The translations under genes and the position numbers were made by a program. 64,000 bases of DNA, taken from contig NZ_FWXI01000001.1 of NCBI RefSeq assembly GCF_900176355.1, positions 310,001 through 374,000 of the forward strand, read 5' to 3'. The notes under the pieces are model-generated. The model did not search any database. It had not been told where the DNA came from and worked only from the letters and a program-made list of their open reading frames with translations. Below, one piece after another: positions 50,684-60,857 of the stretch. This DNA is from Sporomusa malonica (GTDB lineage Bacteria > Bacillota > Negativicutes > Sporomusales > Sporomusaceae). Each line of letters opens with the position of its first letter. Positions within the stretch are counted from its first letter, which is position 1.

Positions 50684-52222
50684 ATGACTCATGATGACAC
50701 TCGAAAGTCTGTGATTGGAGGATTGTTACTAGGAATATTAATGACCTCCATGGATAATACCATAGTAGCCACGGCAATAGGCAAAGTCGTGGCGGATTTA
50801 GGCGGGCTGGATCAGATTATTTGGATAACTTCGGCTTATCTGATAGCCAGCATTCCCAGTATGCTGATTTTCGGTCGGTTATCAGATATGTATGGACGAA
50901 AGCTTTTCTATATTACCGGGTTGACCTTATTTATCATTGGTTCTCTACTGTGCGGAACGGCCCAAAACATGTTACAGCTTAGTATTTATCGCGCCATTCA
51001 GGGACTCGGGGGCGGTTCGATCATGCCTATTGCCTTTACTATCATTTTTGATAGTTTCCCGCCAGAGCAGCGTGGTAAAATGTCCGCATTGTTTGGGGCA
51101 GTATTTGGTTTGTCAAGTATTTTGGGTCCTCTCATCGGAGCTCTTTTTGCCGATTATTTAAACTGGCGGTGGATTTTTTACATTAACTTACCTTTGGGAA
51201 TAGGTTCTATGATTCTCATATATAAATTTTATTTTGAGTCTTTTGAACATAAAAAACAAAAGGTTGACTGGTGGGGAGCCTTATGTATGGTTATTTCACT
51301 TGTCAGCTTGTTGTTTGTGCTTGAACTGGGCGGGAAAAAATTCCCTTGGGATTCTGCGCTCATTTTAGGATTACTGGTTTTATCTGTTGTATCCTTTATT
51401 GTATTTATTGCCATAGAGCGGAAGGTTTCATCACCGATCATTCCGTTGGATCTGTTTAAAAACAAGCTGTTTTCAGCTACTCAGGCTGCTGGCTTTTTCT
51501 ATGGTTGTGTATTTATTCTGCCAATCGTATATATTCCCATATATGCGCTTGGTACATTTGGCGGTTCGGCAACCAATGCCGGAATGATACTTATGCCCAT
51601 GATGCTAAGTTCTGTGATCGGAAGCCAAGTCGGGGGATTTTCCCTACGAACTCAATCCTATCGTAATCTTATGCTGCTATCGGTGAGCGTATTATTCAGC
51701 GGGATATTTTTACTCAGTACGTTAAAGGCGACCACATCTATATTCATAGTTGCCGCATATATGTCGATTACCGGACTGGGTATTGGCATCTCATTTCCTG
51801 TGTTGACTACAGCCGCTATTCATGGATTGGACATTCGTCAACGTGGTTCGGCCAATTCGCTGGTTGTTTTCTTTCGAATTATCGGTATGACAATTGGACT
51901 TACGCTGTTAGGCAGCGCGCAAAACATAGAGATGCATGAAAAATTAGCTAAGCTTGTGCCTCCAGACTTTTCATACTTAAATCAATTTGATGAAATCCGC
52001 ACGCTTTTGCAGCCGGAGACACGACTGAACCTGCCTCCGGAGATTTTGAATAGCATGTTAGCTGTGTTGACGGAATCAGTTGTTCATATATTTTTCTGGG
52101 CACTTATTTTTATACTGTTCGCTGCAGCATGTATTATGTTAATGGGTAATTCTAAGATTACTGATTCGCAGTTTCCTGTAGAGGCACGCAAGGAGGCCAA
52201 CGAAGCATGTCAATCAAACTAA
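50684..52222 (+). CDS. DHA2-family MFS multidrug exporter
   Basis: A 512-residue membrane protein with about 14 helices. MDNTIVATAIGKVVADLGG is the D1 motif of DHA2 exporters, FGRLSDMYGRKLFYITG is motif A, and LGPLIGALFADYLNWRWIFY is motif C. GGGGGAATG lies just upstream of the ATG. It overlaps the padR start by 16 nt. It is a drug/proton antiporter by family; the substrate would be the PadR inducer. Confidence 0.93.
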   Translation: MTHDDTRKSVIGGLLLGILMTSMDNTIVATAIGKVVADLGGLDQIIWITSAYLIASIPSMLIFGRLSDMYGRKLFYITGLTLFIIGSLLCGTAQNMLQLSIYRAIQGLGGGSIMPIAFTIIFDSFPPEQRGKMSALFGAVFGLSSILGPLIGALFADYLNWRWIFYINLPLGIGSMILIYKFYFESFEHKKQKVDWWGALCMVISLVSLLFVLELGGKKFPWDSALILGLLVLSVVSFIVFIAIERKVSSPIIPLDLFKNKLFSATQAAGFFYGCVFILPIVYIPIYALGTFGGSATNAGMILMPMMLSSVIGSQVGGFSLRTQSYRNLMLLSVSVLFSGIFLLSTLKATTSIFIVAAYMSITGLGIGISFPVLTTAAIHGLDIRQRGSANSLVVFFRIIGMTIGLTLLGSAQNIEMHEKLAKLVPPDFSYLNQFDEIRTLLQPETRLNLPPEILNSMLAVLTESVVHIFFWALIFILFAAACIMLMGNSKITDSQFPVEARKEANEACQSN

Positions 52223-52779
52223 TTGTTCTGGGCATCTTGATGGAAGGTCAAAAGCATCCTTATGACATGCAGCAGATTATGATCAAGCGAAATATGTCAA
52301 GGTACATTAAATTACAAAAAGGATCCTTATATTATGCCGTAGAACAATTAACAAAAAATGGTCTGACCGAAGTTGTCGACATTGTGAAAGACAGTTCACA
52401 TCCCTATAAGACAATTTATCGTATTACAGAAGCAGGCGTAGAAGAATTTCATAAATTATTACTGGAACAGTTTTTAAACCGTGATAAAATCTATAATCCA
52501 TTACATGCTGGTTTAGCATTTGCCTATCAGGGAAATCAGTCTCGAATAGCAGAAATGCTCGAAAACAGAATTGAAAAATTGGAATCAAATCTAGTGCTGA
52601 TGCAACAGGAATATGCGAATAAGGTCCCGTTTGTCCCACGGAGTGCTCTTTACATCATTGCCAGTGCCATTGAGCACGGGAAAACAGAATTGAAATTATT
52701 GTACAACTTACTTGATGATGCCCGGAATAATCGGTTAGGTGAAATTGGTCAACCGTTTACTTTTGGTATCCAGGAATAA
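52207..52779 (+). CDS. PadR-family transcriptional regulator
   Basis: A 190-residue repressor: N-terminal winged helix (LIVLGILMEGQKHPYDMQQI and LQKGSLYYAVEQLTKNGLTE, with YRITEAGVEEF) and a C-terminal four-helix dimer domain (Vir-like). The start overlaps the exporter gene, with AAGGAGG upstream. It presumably binds the dyad at 50621 and is released by an exporter substrate. Confidence 0.92.
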   Translation: MSIKLIVLGILMEGQKHPYDMQQIMIKRNMSRYIKLQKGSLYYAVEQLTKNGLTEVVDIVKDSSHPYKTIYRITEAGVEEFHKLLLEQFLNRDKIYNPLHAGLAFAYQGNQSRIAEMLENRIEKLESNLVLMQQEYANKVPFVPRSALYIIASAIEHGKTELKLLYNLLDDARNNRLGEIGQPFTFGIQE

Positions 52780-53090
52780 ACAGAAAAAGTATGAGACAGG
52801 TCCAATATTATTTAGGGTTTACATGGTGCTGGGAAATATATTAAAGACACTTGGGGATGTTCCTTATTTGGCATATCGTTTGAACTGAAAGCACTAGTAC
52901 GTCTTTTTGATTCTTTGTTTAATCCCTCACCTTTTAAAGGGCGAACCCTAAGAGATAAGGGGATGGTAGTTGAGTCAAAAAGACATTACCATCGTCCCCT
53001 TGTCCGCATGACCTTCATATATCAAATGAGTAAAGTGCAACATGAATAGTGACCCGAAGTTCTTTGTGACTTCGGGTTAGTTTCTCTTGC
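52780..53090. other. Intergenic stretch with two hairpins
   Basis: Near 52955 GATAAGGGGATGGTA can pair with TACCATCGTCCCCTTGTC (one bulge). A second hairpin is at 53051. No supported gene. Confidence 0.45.
53051..53080 (+). terminator. Hairpin, possible terminator
   Basis: GACCCGAAGT (53051-53060) pairs with ACTTCGGGTT (53069-53078), followed by AGTTTCTC. Confidence 0.55.
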
Positions 53091-53507
53091 TTGGGAGTAT
53101 ATAACGTTTCGGAATTAAAAGAAGATGACTTTGAATTATTGCAAAAGTTTTCAGGAATTAACTCCATACGTTTATACCGGATAGATCCTGTTCATGCCAG
53201 TTATACGTCCAATGTTGTTAGCGTTATCTATCCCAAGGAGACGCCAGTCCTAGATATTATGGATTTACTACCAAAAATGAGTAGGTGGCTTGACGGAACG
53301 CCGCAAAATATGGGAAACTGGATATCTAAAGAATGGCTTATACAAGAACTGACGGCTATACAGAATCAACCAGTTCCAGTTTCAAAAGGAGGTATTCCAC
53401 TGGAACTTGCGAATACGGTGTTACAGAATAACCGGGAACTAATCGTAGTCGGTTTTGATATATTACAAGTACCAAAATATAAAATGACAATTCGCATTAA
53501 ATTTTAG
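53091..53507 (+). CDS. Hypothetical protein (138 aa), possibly 5'-truncated
   Basis: The frame from a TTG at 53091 encodes about 138 residues of soluble character (LKEDDFELLQKFSGINSIRL, TPVLDIMDLLPKMSRWLDGT, NRELIVVGFDILQVPKYKMT). Composition and length look coding, and a terminator follows. No ribosome-binding site precedes the TTG, and the hairpin just upstream leaves no room for a promoter, so the true start may have been lost. No family recognised. Confidence 0.45.
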   Translation: MGVYNVSELKEDDFELLQKFSGINSIRLYRIDPVHASYTSNVVSVIYPKETPVLDIMDLLPKMSRWLDGTPQNMGNWISKEWLIQELTAIQNQPVPVSKGGIPLELANTVLQNNRELIVVGFDILQVPKYKMTIRIKF

Positions 53508-54295
53508 GTGTCGAGCTAAATAAAAAAATTTATGAAAAGAAACTAGCCCGCTTTAACTATGCTGTGGCTAGTTCTTTTTTTTATCTTAAACTATTAAGAA
53601 TTTCTTTCGTTCCCTGTCGAGTTATCAATCGCCTCTACAGCTTTGTTAGAAAATGTTAACTCATCATTCAACGTCAGTATTTTAATGTTCTCCGAAGCAC
53701 TTACAGATTACAGGCTATATAAAAAAACATTCTAAAAATCACGCAAAGTTTTTTGAATGGATATTCGATTTTTATTAGCATAATGCTTGGTAAGTGTGTA
53801 ATCAATATTAGCACATTATGTCGATTTTTATTAAATATGTAAAATGGACAGTTCAGTAAGGCCATGTGCCGGTTCAGAGGGAAAATTTTGATTATTTTTA
53901 ATAGTCGAAGGTATAATTTAGCCAGCAGGCGATTGGAATCTATTGGATGGAGTATGTTGCTGAAAAAAAGTGGTGCAGCATATACAGTGATTCGATTTAA
54001 CGTGAATAGTACGATGTTCTAACAAACAATGAGCGCAGAATGAAAGGAGATTAACATACCTTCATAGTGAAAAAAAGTAACTATATTGGCAGTTAATTTC
54101 ACTAGTATTGGTATGTCAGTTTGCTATCATTTTGTGGCTTCGGCTTCGCACTTCACATAAAAGCAAGTTTCAGAATGTGGAGTGCTATACAAAATGAAAG
54201 AGCGAATTATGAAGGAGGGAGAAAAATCTAGTCAGTGTATCGACAATGTAGAAATTAGAATGATTCGATTTAATGATGAAGGAGGGAATTGCGAA
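53508..54295. other. Long intergenic region upstream of fdhA
   Basis: Besides the terminator at 53541, it holds a direct repeat of TCGATTTTTATTA (53767 and 53822) and AT-rich sequence. An open GTG frame from 54182 runs into fdhA but is not a better start. No riboswitch was recognised, though a Moco-type control was considered. Confidence 0.5.
53541..53584 (+). terminator. Intrinsic terminator
   Basis: AACTAGCC (53541-53548) pairs with GGCTAGTT (53566-53573), followed by CTTTTTTTTT. Confidence 0.8.
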
Positions 54296-57286
54296 ATGAC
54301 TTTATCCAGACGTCAGTTTATCAAATTATCAGTTTCAACAGTTACTGTGCTTTCAGCTAGCTTGCCTTTTGAAGCAGAAAAGGCTCGTGCAGCCGGTTAT
54401 GACCTCAAGCTTCGCGATGCGAAAGAAAACCCTAGTATCTGCCACTTCTGTGCAGGGGGCTGTGGACTGATCGTACATGTTCGTGACGGAAAAGTAATTA
54501 ATATTGAGGGTGACCCCGACAACCCGACAAATAAAGGAAGTTTATGTCCTAAAGCCTTGGCTTGCATACAAGTGCGTGAGAACCCAGTTCGTCCCCTCAA
54601 ACCTCTCTATCGTGCCCCAGGGGCCAAAGAATGGCAGCCGATTTCCTGGGATGAGGCTATTGAGAGAATCGCCCAAAAGATTAAAGAGGTTCGTGACACT
54701 ACATGGATAAACGACGGGACTAACCGTACTGATGCCTTAGGGATGTTAGGCTCAGCGGAGGTAGATAATGAGGAAAGTTATCTGCTGACTAAGTTTATGC
54801 GTACAATGGGTAGCACCTACATTGAACACCAGGCCCGTATCTGACACGGTCCTACGGTGACAAGTTTGTCACCTACATTTGGTCGCGGTGCCATGACAAA
54901 TTCATGGCCAGATATGGAAAATTCGGATTGGTTTTTAATTGCGGGTTCCAATTGCGCCGAAAATCATCCAATTGCCATGAAATATGTACTCCGGGCGCAG
55001 GCTAAGGGCGCAAAGGTTATCGTAGTGGATCCACGTTTCACGCGGACAGCATCGAAAGCTGATCTCTTTGCCCAAATTAGACCTGGTACTGATATCGCGT
55101 ATTTAGGTGCCATCATCAACTATATCCTGCAAAACAATCTTTACAATAAGGATTATTTACTTAATTTTACGAATGCGACCTGCAAAATTAAGCCGGAATA
55201 TAGCTTTAAAGATGGACTCTTTACAGGCTTTGACAGTGCCAAGAAAAGCTATGATAACAGCAGTTGGGGATATGTTCTGGACGAAAGTAACCAACCGGTT
55301 AAGGCTGAATTTCTTGAAGAGGACGGAACCGTATTCTCTATCTTAAAAAAACACTATAGTCGTTACACCCTTGAAATGGCAGCAGCCGTTACCGGCATTC
55401 CGGCAGCAACAATCAAGCAAATTGCCGATACAATGGCCAAAGGCGGCACTGGCTCCATACTATATGCATTAGGCATGACACAGAAAACTACAGCCTCACA
55501 AGGAATTCGCTGTTATGGCATTATTCAGTTTCTACTTGGTAATATCGGTAAGGCCGGCGGGGGCGTCAATGCGTTAAGGGGTGAGCCCAACGTACAAGCC
55601 TCAAGTGATATGGCTAATCTTTCCGATATTATGCCCGGATATATTCCTACGCCGATTGATGCTGATACTACCACTGCAGCATATGGGAAACGAAATGGTG
55701 CCTTTAATCAAAAGCATTTGATCTCTATATTAAAAGCTTGGTTTGGTGACAAGGCTACTGCCGAAAATGATTATTGCTACAACTATCTGCCACGGAGGCA
55801 GACTGGTAAAGACACAAGATATATTTCGATGCTTGAAGATATGGTTCGCGGTCAATTCAAGCTACTGCTCAATGTGGCCATCAATCCGCTGGTCAGTATT
55901 CCTAACAATCAGGTTGTGGCCGCTGCGTTGGCCAAATTAGAGATGATGGTTAATGTCGATATTTTCCAAACCGAAACAGCCAATTTTTGGAATGCGCCTG
56001 GGGTAAAGCCTGAGGACATCAAAACAGAGGTCATTATGCTGCCAGCCGCTTATCTTTACGAGAAAGCCGGCAGCATGACCAATAGCAGTCGTTGGATACA
56101 ATGGAAGACGGCAGCCGTTAATCCTGAGGGAGAAACACTTCCAGACCTGGATATTCTTGATTTGCTCTTTAAGAAAGTAAGGGAACTTTATGCCGGCAGC
56201 TCCAACCCTAAAGATGCTCCTATCCTGAATGCTGTATGGGATTATGGCCATGAACCTGATCCTGAAAAAGTGTTGCAGGAGATTAATGGCTATAATATGA
56301 AAACCGGTAAATTGAATGCAACGCTAGGTGAATATCTGGCTGCGCCAGTAGGTGAAGTTTCGTCCGGATGCTGGATTTATGCCGGCGTATTTGGAAACGG
56401 CAACCTGGCAAAACGGCGGGGCACCAAAGATCCAAGCGGCTTAGGGATGTTCCATGATTGGTCATATGCTTGGCCGGCTAATATACGTATCCTGTATAAT
56501 CGTGCGTCCTGTAATGCGCAAGGCCAGCCGGTGGATGAAAAACGCAAGCTTATCTGGTGGGATGCTTTCAAGGGACAATGGGGAGGCAACGATATACCTG
56601 ACGTTATCGACCGTACCAAGGGACCTGATACACCGGAAGGAAAGCCGGCTTTCCGCATGAATGCCGAGCGAATGGGCCGCTTGTTTCTTGCTCCGTTTGC
56701 GAATAGACCAGTAGGTGCGGAGATTCCGACCGCTGTCTCAGCGATGCTCCCCGATGGGCCTCTGCCTGAACACTTTGAACCTGTTGAAAGTCCTACCGGC
56801 AACGTCCTGCATCCAAATACATCCGCCAACCCGTGCGCGCCAGTGCGTGAAGTTTTAAAAGGTAAACAAGATATCGGCACTAGTGATAAATATCCTTATG
56901 TATTAACAACCTACGGTGGTGGTACCGAGCAATTTTGTTCCGGATCACTCACCCGGAATCTACCTTGGCTGAATGAACTTAGGCCGGAGACTTTTGTGGA
57001 AATGGGTGCTGCCCTGGCCAAAAAATTGGATATCAAATACGGCGAGATAGTGGAAGTGTATTCGGCGAGAGGTTCTATTAAAATTAAGGCGTTAGTGACC
57101 GAGCGAATTCAGCCGCTGAAGATTAACGGCAAAGAAGTTCACACGTTAGGCATCCCGTTCGGTTGGGGACACATAGGAATAGCAACCGGGCCGGGGGCTA
57201 ATGCATTGACTCATGGTGCAGGTGACCCTGCCGCAGGAACACCTGAATACAAGGCCACGCAGGTTAATGTAAGGAAGGTGAAATAA
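54296..57286 (+). CDS. fdhA: Formate dehydrogenase catalytic subunit, selenocysteine-containing (UGA read through)
   Basis: A 996-residue molybdenum/tungsten bis-MGD enzyme oxidising formate. It starts at ATG 54296 (GGAGGG upstream) with a Tat signal (LSRRQFIKLSVSTVTVLSAS), so it acts outside the cytoplasmic membrane. The [4Fe-4S] motif is ICHFCAGGCGL followed by a later Cys in GSLCPKALA. An in-frame TGA at 54842-54844 (codon 183) lies in YIEHQARI-U-HGPTVTSLSP, where FdnG-type enzymes have selenocysteine; the frame then runs open to 57286. A SECIS-like hairpin follows the UGA. The C-terminal molybdopterin domain ends around GAGDPAAGTPEYKATQVNVR. Followed at once by fdhB. Confidence 0.97.
54842..54880 (+). 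promoter_or_regulatory. Bacterial SECIS-like element of fdhA
   Basis: The UGA at 54842-54844 is followed after 11 nt by GGTGACA (54856-54862) pairing with TGTCACC (54867-54873), with an AGTT apical loop. This distance and the GU in the loop match bacterial SECIS elements that recruit SelB. Confidence 0.8.
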
Positions 57287-57287
57287 G

Positions 57288-58106
57288 ATGGCTGATAAGA
57301 TGAGCGCTTTATTTGACGCATCCAAATGTACCGGCTGCCAGGCTTGTTCAGTTGCCTGCAAGCAGTGGAACGAACTGCCGGCAGAGAAGACGACCCATAC
57401 CGGCAGCTATCAGACCCATCAAAACTTCACTCCAAAAACCTGGAGTTTTATTACCTTTAATGAAGTATGGGAAAATAATAAGATGGAGTGGCTGTTTCTT
57501 AAGAAACAGTGTATGCACTGCGCTGACGCTGCTTGCGAAAAAGCTTGTAACAATGGTGCTATTTCCCATACTGACAAGGGCTTTGTTGTCATTGATAAGC
57601 AAAAATGTATTGGCTGTGGCTATTGTGTGGCCAACTGTCCCTTTAATGTGCCGTGTGTTGATCCAAAAACCAACAAGTCCACTAAGTGCACCGGTTGTCC
57701 TGAGCGGGTATCCAATGGTCTTCGGCCTGCTTGTGTTCAAGCTTGCCAGCCTGAAGCACTAACATTTGGATCCAGGGATGAAATCATGGGAATGGCTAAA
57801 AAACGTCTTGACCAAATTAAGCCGAAACATCCCCAGGCCATGATCTATAATGCTCCTAAACTAGAGGGAATCAATTTTACATATATTCTCCTCAGAGATC
57901 CTAAGTATTACGACTTGCCGAATGATCCAACAGTATCGTCAGCAATTAGCATATGGAAAGATATTATCCGTCCGGCCGGACAACTCATGAACATCGGTGC
58001 AATTGCCGGTTTTGCCGCTATATTTGCAGTAAGCAAAGTCATCGGAAGCAAACATAATGATCATCATGAACATCAGGGAGGCGGAAAAGCCGATGCTAAT
58101 AGATAA
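57288..58106 (+). CDS. fdhB: Formate dehydrogenase iron-sulfur subunit
   Basis: A 272-residue electron-transfer subunit with four [4Fe-4S] motifs: CTGCQACSVACKQWN, CMHCADAACEKACNNGA, CIGCGYCVANCPFNVPC and CTGCPERVSNGLRPACVQAC. A C-terminal membrane anchor (QLMNIGAIAGFAAIFAV) and a His-rich tail follow, as in FdnH. It begins 1 nt after the fdhA stop and overlaps fdhC by 14 nt. Confidence 0.96.
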   Translation: MADKMSALFDASKCTGCQACSVACKQWNELPAEKTTHTGSYQTHQNFTPKTWSFITFNEVWENNKMEWLFLKKQCMHCADAACEKACNNGAISHTDKGFVVIDKQKCIGCGYCVANCPFNVPCVDPKTNKSTKCTGCPERVSNGLRPACVQACQPEALTFGSRDEIMGMAKKRLDQIKPKHPQAMIYNAPKLEGINFTYILLRDPKYYDLPNDPTVSSAISIWKDIIRPAGQLMNIGAIAGFAAIFAVSKVIGSKHNDHHEHQGGGKADANR

Positions 58107-58818
58107 TAATTATGTTCATCGTCATGAGAAAGGCTTTATTATCTGCCACTGGATGAACGCAATTTCGTTCATTATGCTGTTTGTGACTGCCCTGCCGCTG
58201 TATACAGATACGTTTAAGTTCCTGTATGATGTTTTTGGCGCATATAATCTTCAGATAATGCATCGTGTATTTGCTGTGATTTTTATCGTGACACCTTTTT
58301 TAGGTTTTTTCATTGCCCGCAAAGGCTTTTCACTTTGGGCAAAAGAGATTTTAACGGTCAATCCTGCTGAGGATATGGCATTTATGAGTAAATTCCCATT
58401 GGAATTGATCGGCCTTCATCCGGAAGGAGTACCGAAACAAGGTTTCTACAATTCTGGTGAAAGAATGAATTCAGCGCTGCAGATAGGTATATGGCTTCTG
58501 CTTGTTGCTTCCGGTCTGGCTCTCTGGGTCGGTAACTCCTATTTGTCACGAGAAACTATGGCTTGGATGGGCCCGTTACACAGTGCTGCTGCAGGTTTGG
58601 GCTTTGCCGCATTCCTGGCACATCTTTATCTGGCAGCGGTTGCTAACCCTGATTCCTTACGCGGCATGAGAAAAGGTAACATCCATGTACGCTACGCCAA
58701 AGCACATCATGAAAAATGGTATGAAGATCTGATTGCCCGCGGCGAATTTACTCGTGAAGAAGCGGAAAAAGCAATAAAGGCCGATGCAATGGGCAAAAGC
58801 GCCTCTGGTTCCATGTAA
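58093..58818 (+). CDS. fdhC: Formate dehydrogenase cytochrome b subunit
   Basis: A 241-residue membrane protein with four helices and conserved histidines for two hemes (VHRHEKGFIICHWMNAISF, QIMHRVFAVIFIV, GPLHSAAAGLGFAAFLAHLY). Motif NPDSLRGMRKGNIHVRYAKAHHEKWYED lies near the end. It would pass electrons from fdhB to menaquinone. The ATG at 58093 has GGGAGG upstream. Confidence 0.94.
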   Translation: MLIDNNYVHRHEKGFIICHWMNAISFIMLFVTALPLYTDTFKFLYDVFGAYNLQIMHRVFAVIFIVTPFLGFFIARKGFSLWAKEILTVNPAEDMAFMSKFPLELIGLHPEGVPKQGFYNSGERMNSALQIGIWLLLVASGLALWVGNSYLSRETMAWMGPLHSAAAGLGFAAFLAHLYLAAVANPDSLRGMRKGNIHVRYAKAHHEKWYEDLIARGEFTREEAEKAIKADAMGKSASGSM

Positions 58819-58854
58819 ATGGTAGCGGAAAGTGAAGCAAGAGGAGAAATTACA

Positions 58855-59583
58855 ATGATAACTCGCACGGAATTTGCTGATATTTTAAAGTTGCTTAAAC
58901 AGAAAATTACTCTTATTAATCTAGATTATTATGGTGATTTAATACATAAACTTTGGCACGAGCGAGTAGTAAAGAGTGAACCTGCTTTGTCAGAAACTGA
59001 GTTTCCCGTCAAAGCCGCAGCTCAACTAGTAGTCGAAGTTATCAGCAATCGCGAAAATCATGTGTTATCAAGTATTCAGGCCGAAGAATTAGTGCAGCAA
59101 TATTTAGCCCAACAGTCTATTCATGTATACTGGCAGCAAACTGGTATTGTTCCTGAACACGGCGATATGTATATACATTTATCCTGTAAAATTGCAGTAG
59201 AGAAACTGGCTGATTTAGTAACAGGTATTATCTCATTAGAAAATTGGGATAAAAATGTATGTCCGGTTTGTGGCGATGTCCCTGGGTTTGGCTGTTATGA
59301 CAAACCGGAAGGAAAGCGTTTATTAGTGTGCGGGGCTTGTTTGACGAAGTGGCGCTATAAGCGTATTGGCTGTGCTTTTTGCCAAGAGGAAGAACCCAAG
59401 CAATTAAAAGTTGCAACTGCTGATGAATTTCCCGGGTGGATAGCTGCGGTATGTCAGACATGCAACGGCTATCTTAAAACAGCAGACTTACGTATGTTGG
59501 CGTCTGAGCCTAATTGGTATGAGGCGGTAATGGAAACGCTACCTCTTGATTATGCTTTGACACGCGACAGCAAAAGTATGTAG
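58855..59583 (+). CDS. fdhE: Formate dehydrogenase accessory protein FdhE-like
   Basis: A 242-residue cytosolic protein with a helical N-terminal half and two rubredoxin-like zinc or iron sites: CPVCGDVPGFGC, CGACLTKWRYKRIGCAFC and CQTCNGYLK. FdhE assists maturation or quality control of Tat-exported formate dehydrogenases. The ATG at 58855 has GAGGAG upstream. It completes the operon. Confidence 0.9.
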   Translation: MITRTEFADILKLLKQKITLINLDYYGDLIHKLWHERVVKSEPALSETEFPVKAAAQLVVEVISNRENHVLSSIQAEELVQQYLAQQSIHVYWQQTGIVPEHGDMYIHLSCKIAVEKLADLVTGIISLENWDKNVCPVCGDVPGFGCYDKPEGKRLLVCGACLTKWRYKRIGCAFCQEEEPKQLKVATADEFPGWIAAVCQTCNGYLKTADLRMLASEPNWYEAVMETLPLDYALTRDSKSM

Positions 59584-59608
59584 AACTCTACAAAAATATG
59601 GTAGGCCA

Positions 59609-59668
59609 CCCCTTAGTAGACAGGAAGTATGATTAAACGTACAACTTGTTACTAAGGGGGTTTTTTAT
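59609..59668 (+). terminator. Intrinsic terminator after fdh operon
   Basis: CCCCTTAGTA (59609-59618) pairs with TACTAAGGGG (59650-59659) over a 31-nt loop, followed by GTTTTTTA. Confidence 0.7.
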
Positions 59669-59723
59669 ATGCCCAGATCCTCAGTGAGGGTATAGATGTT
59701 GGATATTTCTTGTAATATAATTG

Positions 59724-59753
59724 TTGACAAAAAACAAAACGACGTGGTATCTT
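59724..59753 (+). promoter_or_regulatory. Predicted promoter of the ROK-MFS pair
   Basis: TTGACA (59724-59729), 18-bp spacer, TATCTT (59748-59753). The operator-like dyad at 59766 lies just downstream, near the expected transcript start. Confidence 0.55.
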
Positions 59754-59765
59754 AATAATAAATAC

Positions 59766-59796
59766 AACACTTTTTATAAGTATTATAAAAAGTGTT
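59766..59796. promoter_or_regulatory. Perfect inverted repeat, candidate ROK operator
   Basis: AACACTTTTTATAA (59766-59779) and TTATAAAAAGTGTT (59783-59796) form a perfect dyad around GTA, 16 nt upstream of the ROK regulator start and overlapping the expected transcription start. Confidence 0.65.
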
Positions 59797-59811
59797 AGGG
59801 AGGGGGACAAT

Positions 59812-60843
59812 ATGCTTCCAATAGCTAACAATACGATTAGAGTTAAGCAGATCAATGTTGAGCTTGTCAAAACTGCTTTGAAGGCTTTGACAGTTGGAAC
59901 TAAATTAACTATAGCAAATGCAACAGGGTTAAGTGTAGCAACGTGCGGCAACATTCTAAATGAGCTATTAGAACGTGGAGAGGTTATTGAAGCTGATTTA
60001 GAGCAGCCTAATGGTGGCCGTCCGGCCCAGCGTTTTATGTATAATGCAAATTATTCTTATATTGCTTGTATCTTTGTGAGTAATGAAAAAGGAGTCTATA
60101 GAACTATTCATGCAGTTACCAATTTAACAGGTGAGATTATTGAGGAAAATTCGGCTGAGGTAGAAATCATCAACTATGAAGTCATAGATAATCTGATTGA
60201 AAAACTGATTTACAATTACGAGAATATCAAGGCTGTCGGAATTGGCATACCAGGGATTATTCATAGAGGCGTAATTGGTGCTGGCGATATTGAAGAGCTG
60301 GTAAATCTTCCATTAGCTACCCGGTTAAAAGCTAAATATAATCTAAAAATTACAGTTGAAAATGATATGAATCTAACCGCATATGGCTTTTATAAAAAAC
60401 AGAATTATGATGAAGACAAAACGATTGCGGTTGTAACTTTTCCTCAGGATAATTGTTCCGGTGCAGGGATAATTGTTGATGGGCATATTATTAAAGGCAA
60501 TACTAACTTTGCAGGAGAAGTGTCCTATTTGCCTTTTGATCATTCACGAGAAGAGCAAATAAAGCAGATAAATAGTGCAGATGTTTTTTTCCCTTTAATG
60601 GTGAAAACAATTGCATCAATTATAGCAATTATTAATCCTGAAACCATTGTAGTAACAGGAGGCTTAATCCGGTCAGATATGCTTGAAGAGCTTTCTGATG
60701 CTTGCCGGAAAATAATACCTCATGAGCATATGTCACAGATAATTATACAAGAGAATATGCAGGATGATTATATAAATGGCTTGGTTTCTATTACCTTAGA
60801 GAGTCTGACTTGTGATATTCAACTAATAGAAAAAAGAATGTAA
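59812..60843 (+). CDS. ROK-family transcriptional regulator
   Basis: A 343-residue protein with an N-terminal HTH (LTIANATGLSVATCGNILNE, GGRPAQRFMYN) and a ROK domain (KAVGIGIPGIIHRGVIGAGD; VENDMNLTAYGFY; NTNFAGEVSYLP). The usual Cys-rich zinc motif of ROK kinases is missing and the sugar-binding Glu-Gly-His is altered, so it is a regulator, not a kinase. GGGAGGGGG precedes the ATG. The MFS gene follows after 14 nt, suggesting the pair senses and moves one compound. Confidence 0.9.
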   Translation: MLPIANNTIRVKQINVELVKTALKALTVGTKLTIANATGLSVATCGNILNELLERGEVIEADLEQPNGGRPAQRFMYNANYSYIACIFVSNEKGVYRTIHAVTNLTGEIIEENSAEVEIINYEVIDNLIEKLIYNYENIKAVGIGIPGIIHRGVIGAGDIEELVNLPLATRLKAKYNLKITVENDMNLTAYGFYKKQNYDEDKTIAVVTFPQDNCSGAGIIVDGHIIKGNTNFAGEVSYLPFDHSREEQIKQINSADVFFPLMVKTIASIIAIINPETIVVTGGLIRSDMLEELSDACRKIIPHEHMSQIIIQENMQDDYINGLVSITLESLTCDIQLIEKRM

Positions 60844-60857
60844 GGAATTGCAACATA

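Noticed and set aside
53508-54295. Molybdenum-cofactor riboswitch upstream of fdhA
   Set aside because: No conserved core could be recognised by eye in this AT-rich stretch; a covariance-model search would be needed to claim it.
54182-54844. Separate short oxidoreductase gene ending at 54844 and a second gene starting at 54857
   Set aside because: The two frames are one fdhA gene joined by an in-frame UGA at the selenocysteine position, followed by a SECIS-like hairpin; the GTG at 54182 lacks a ribosome-binding site while ATG 54296 has one plus a Tat signal.
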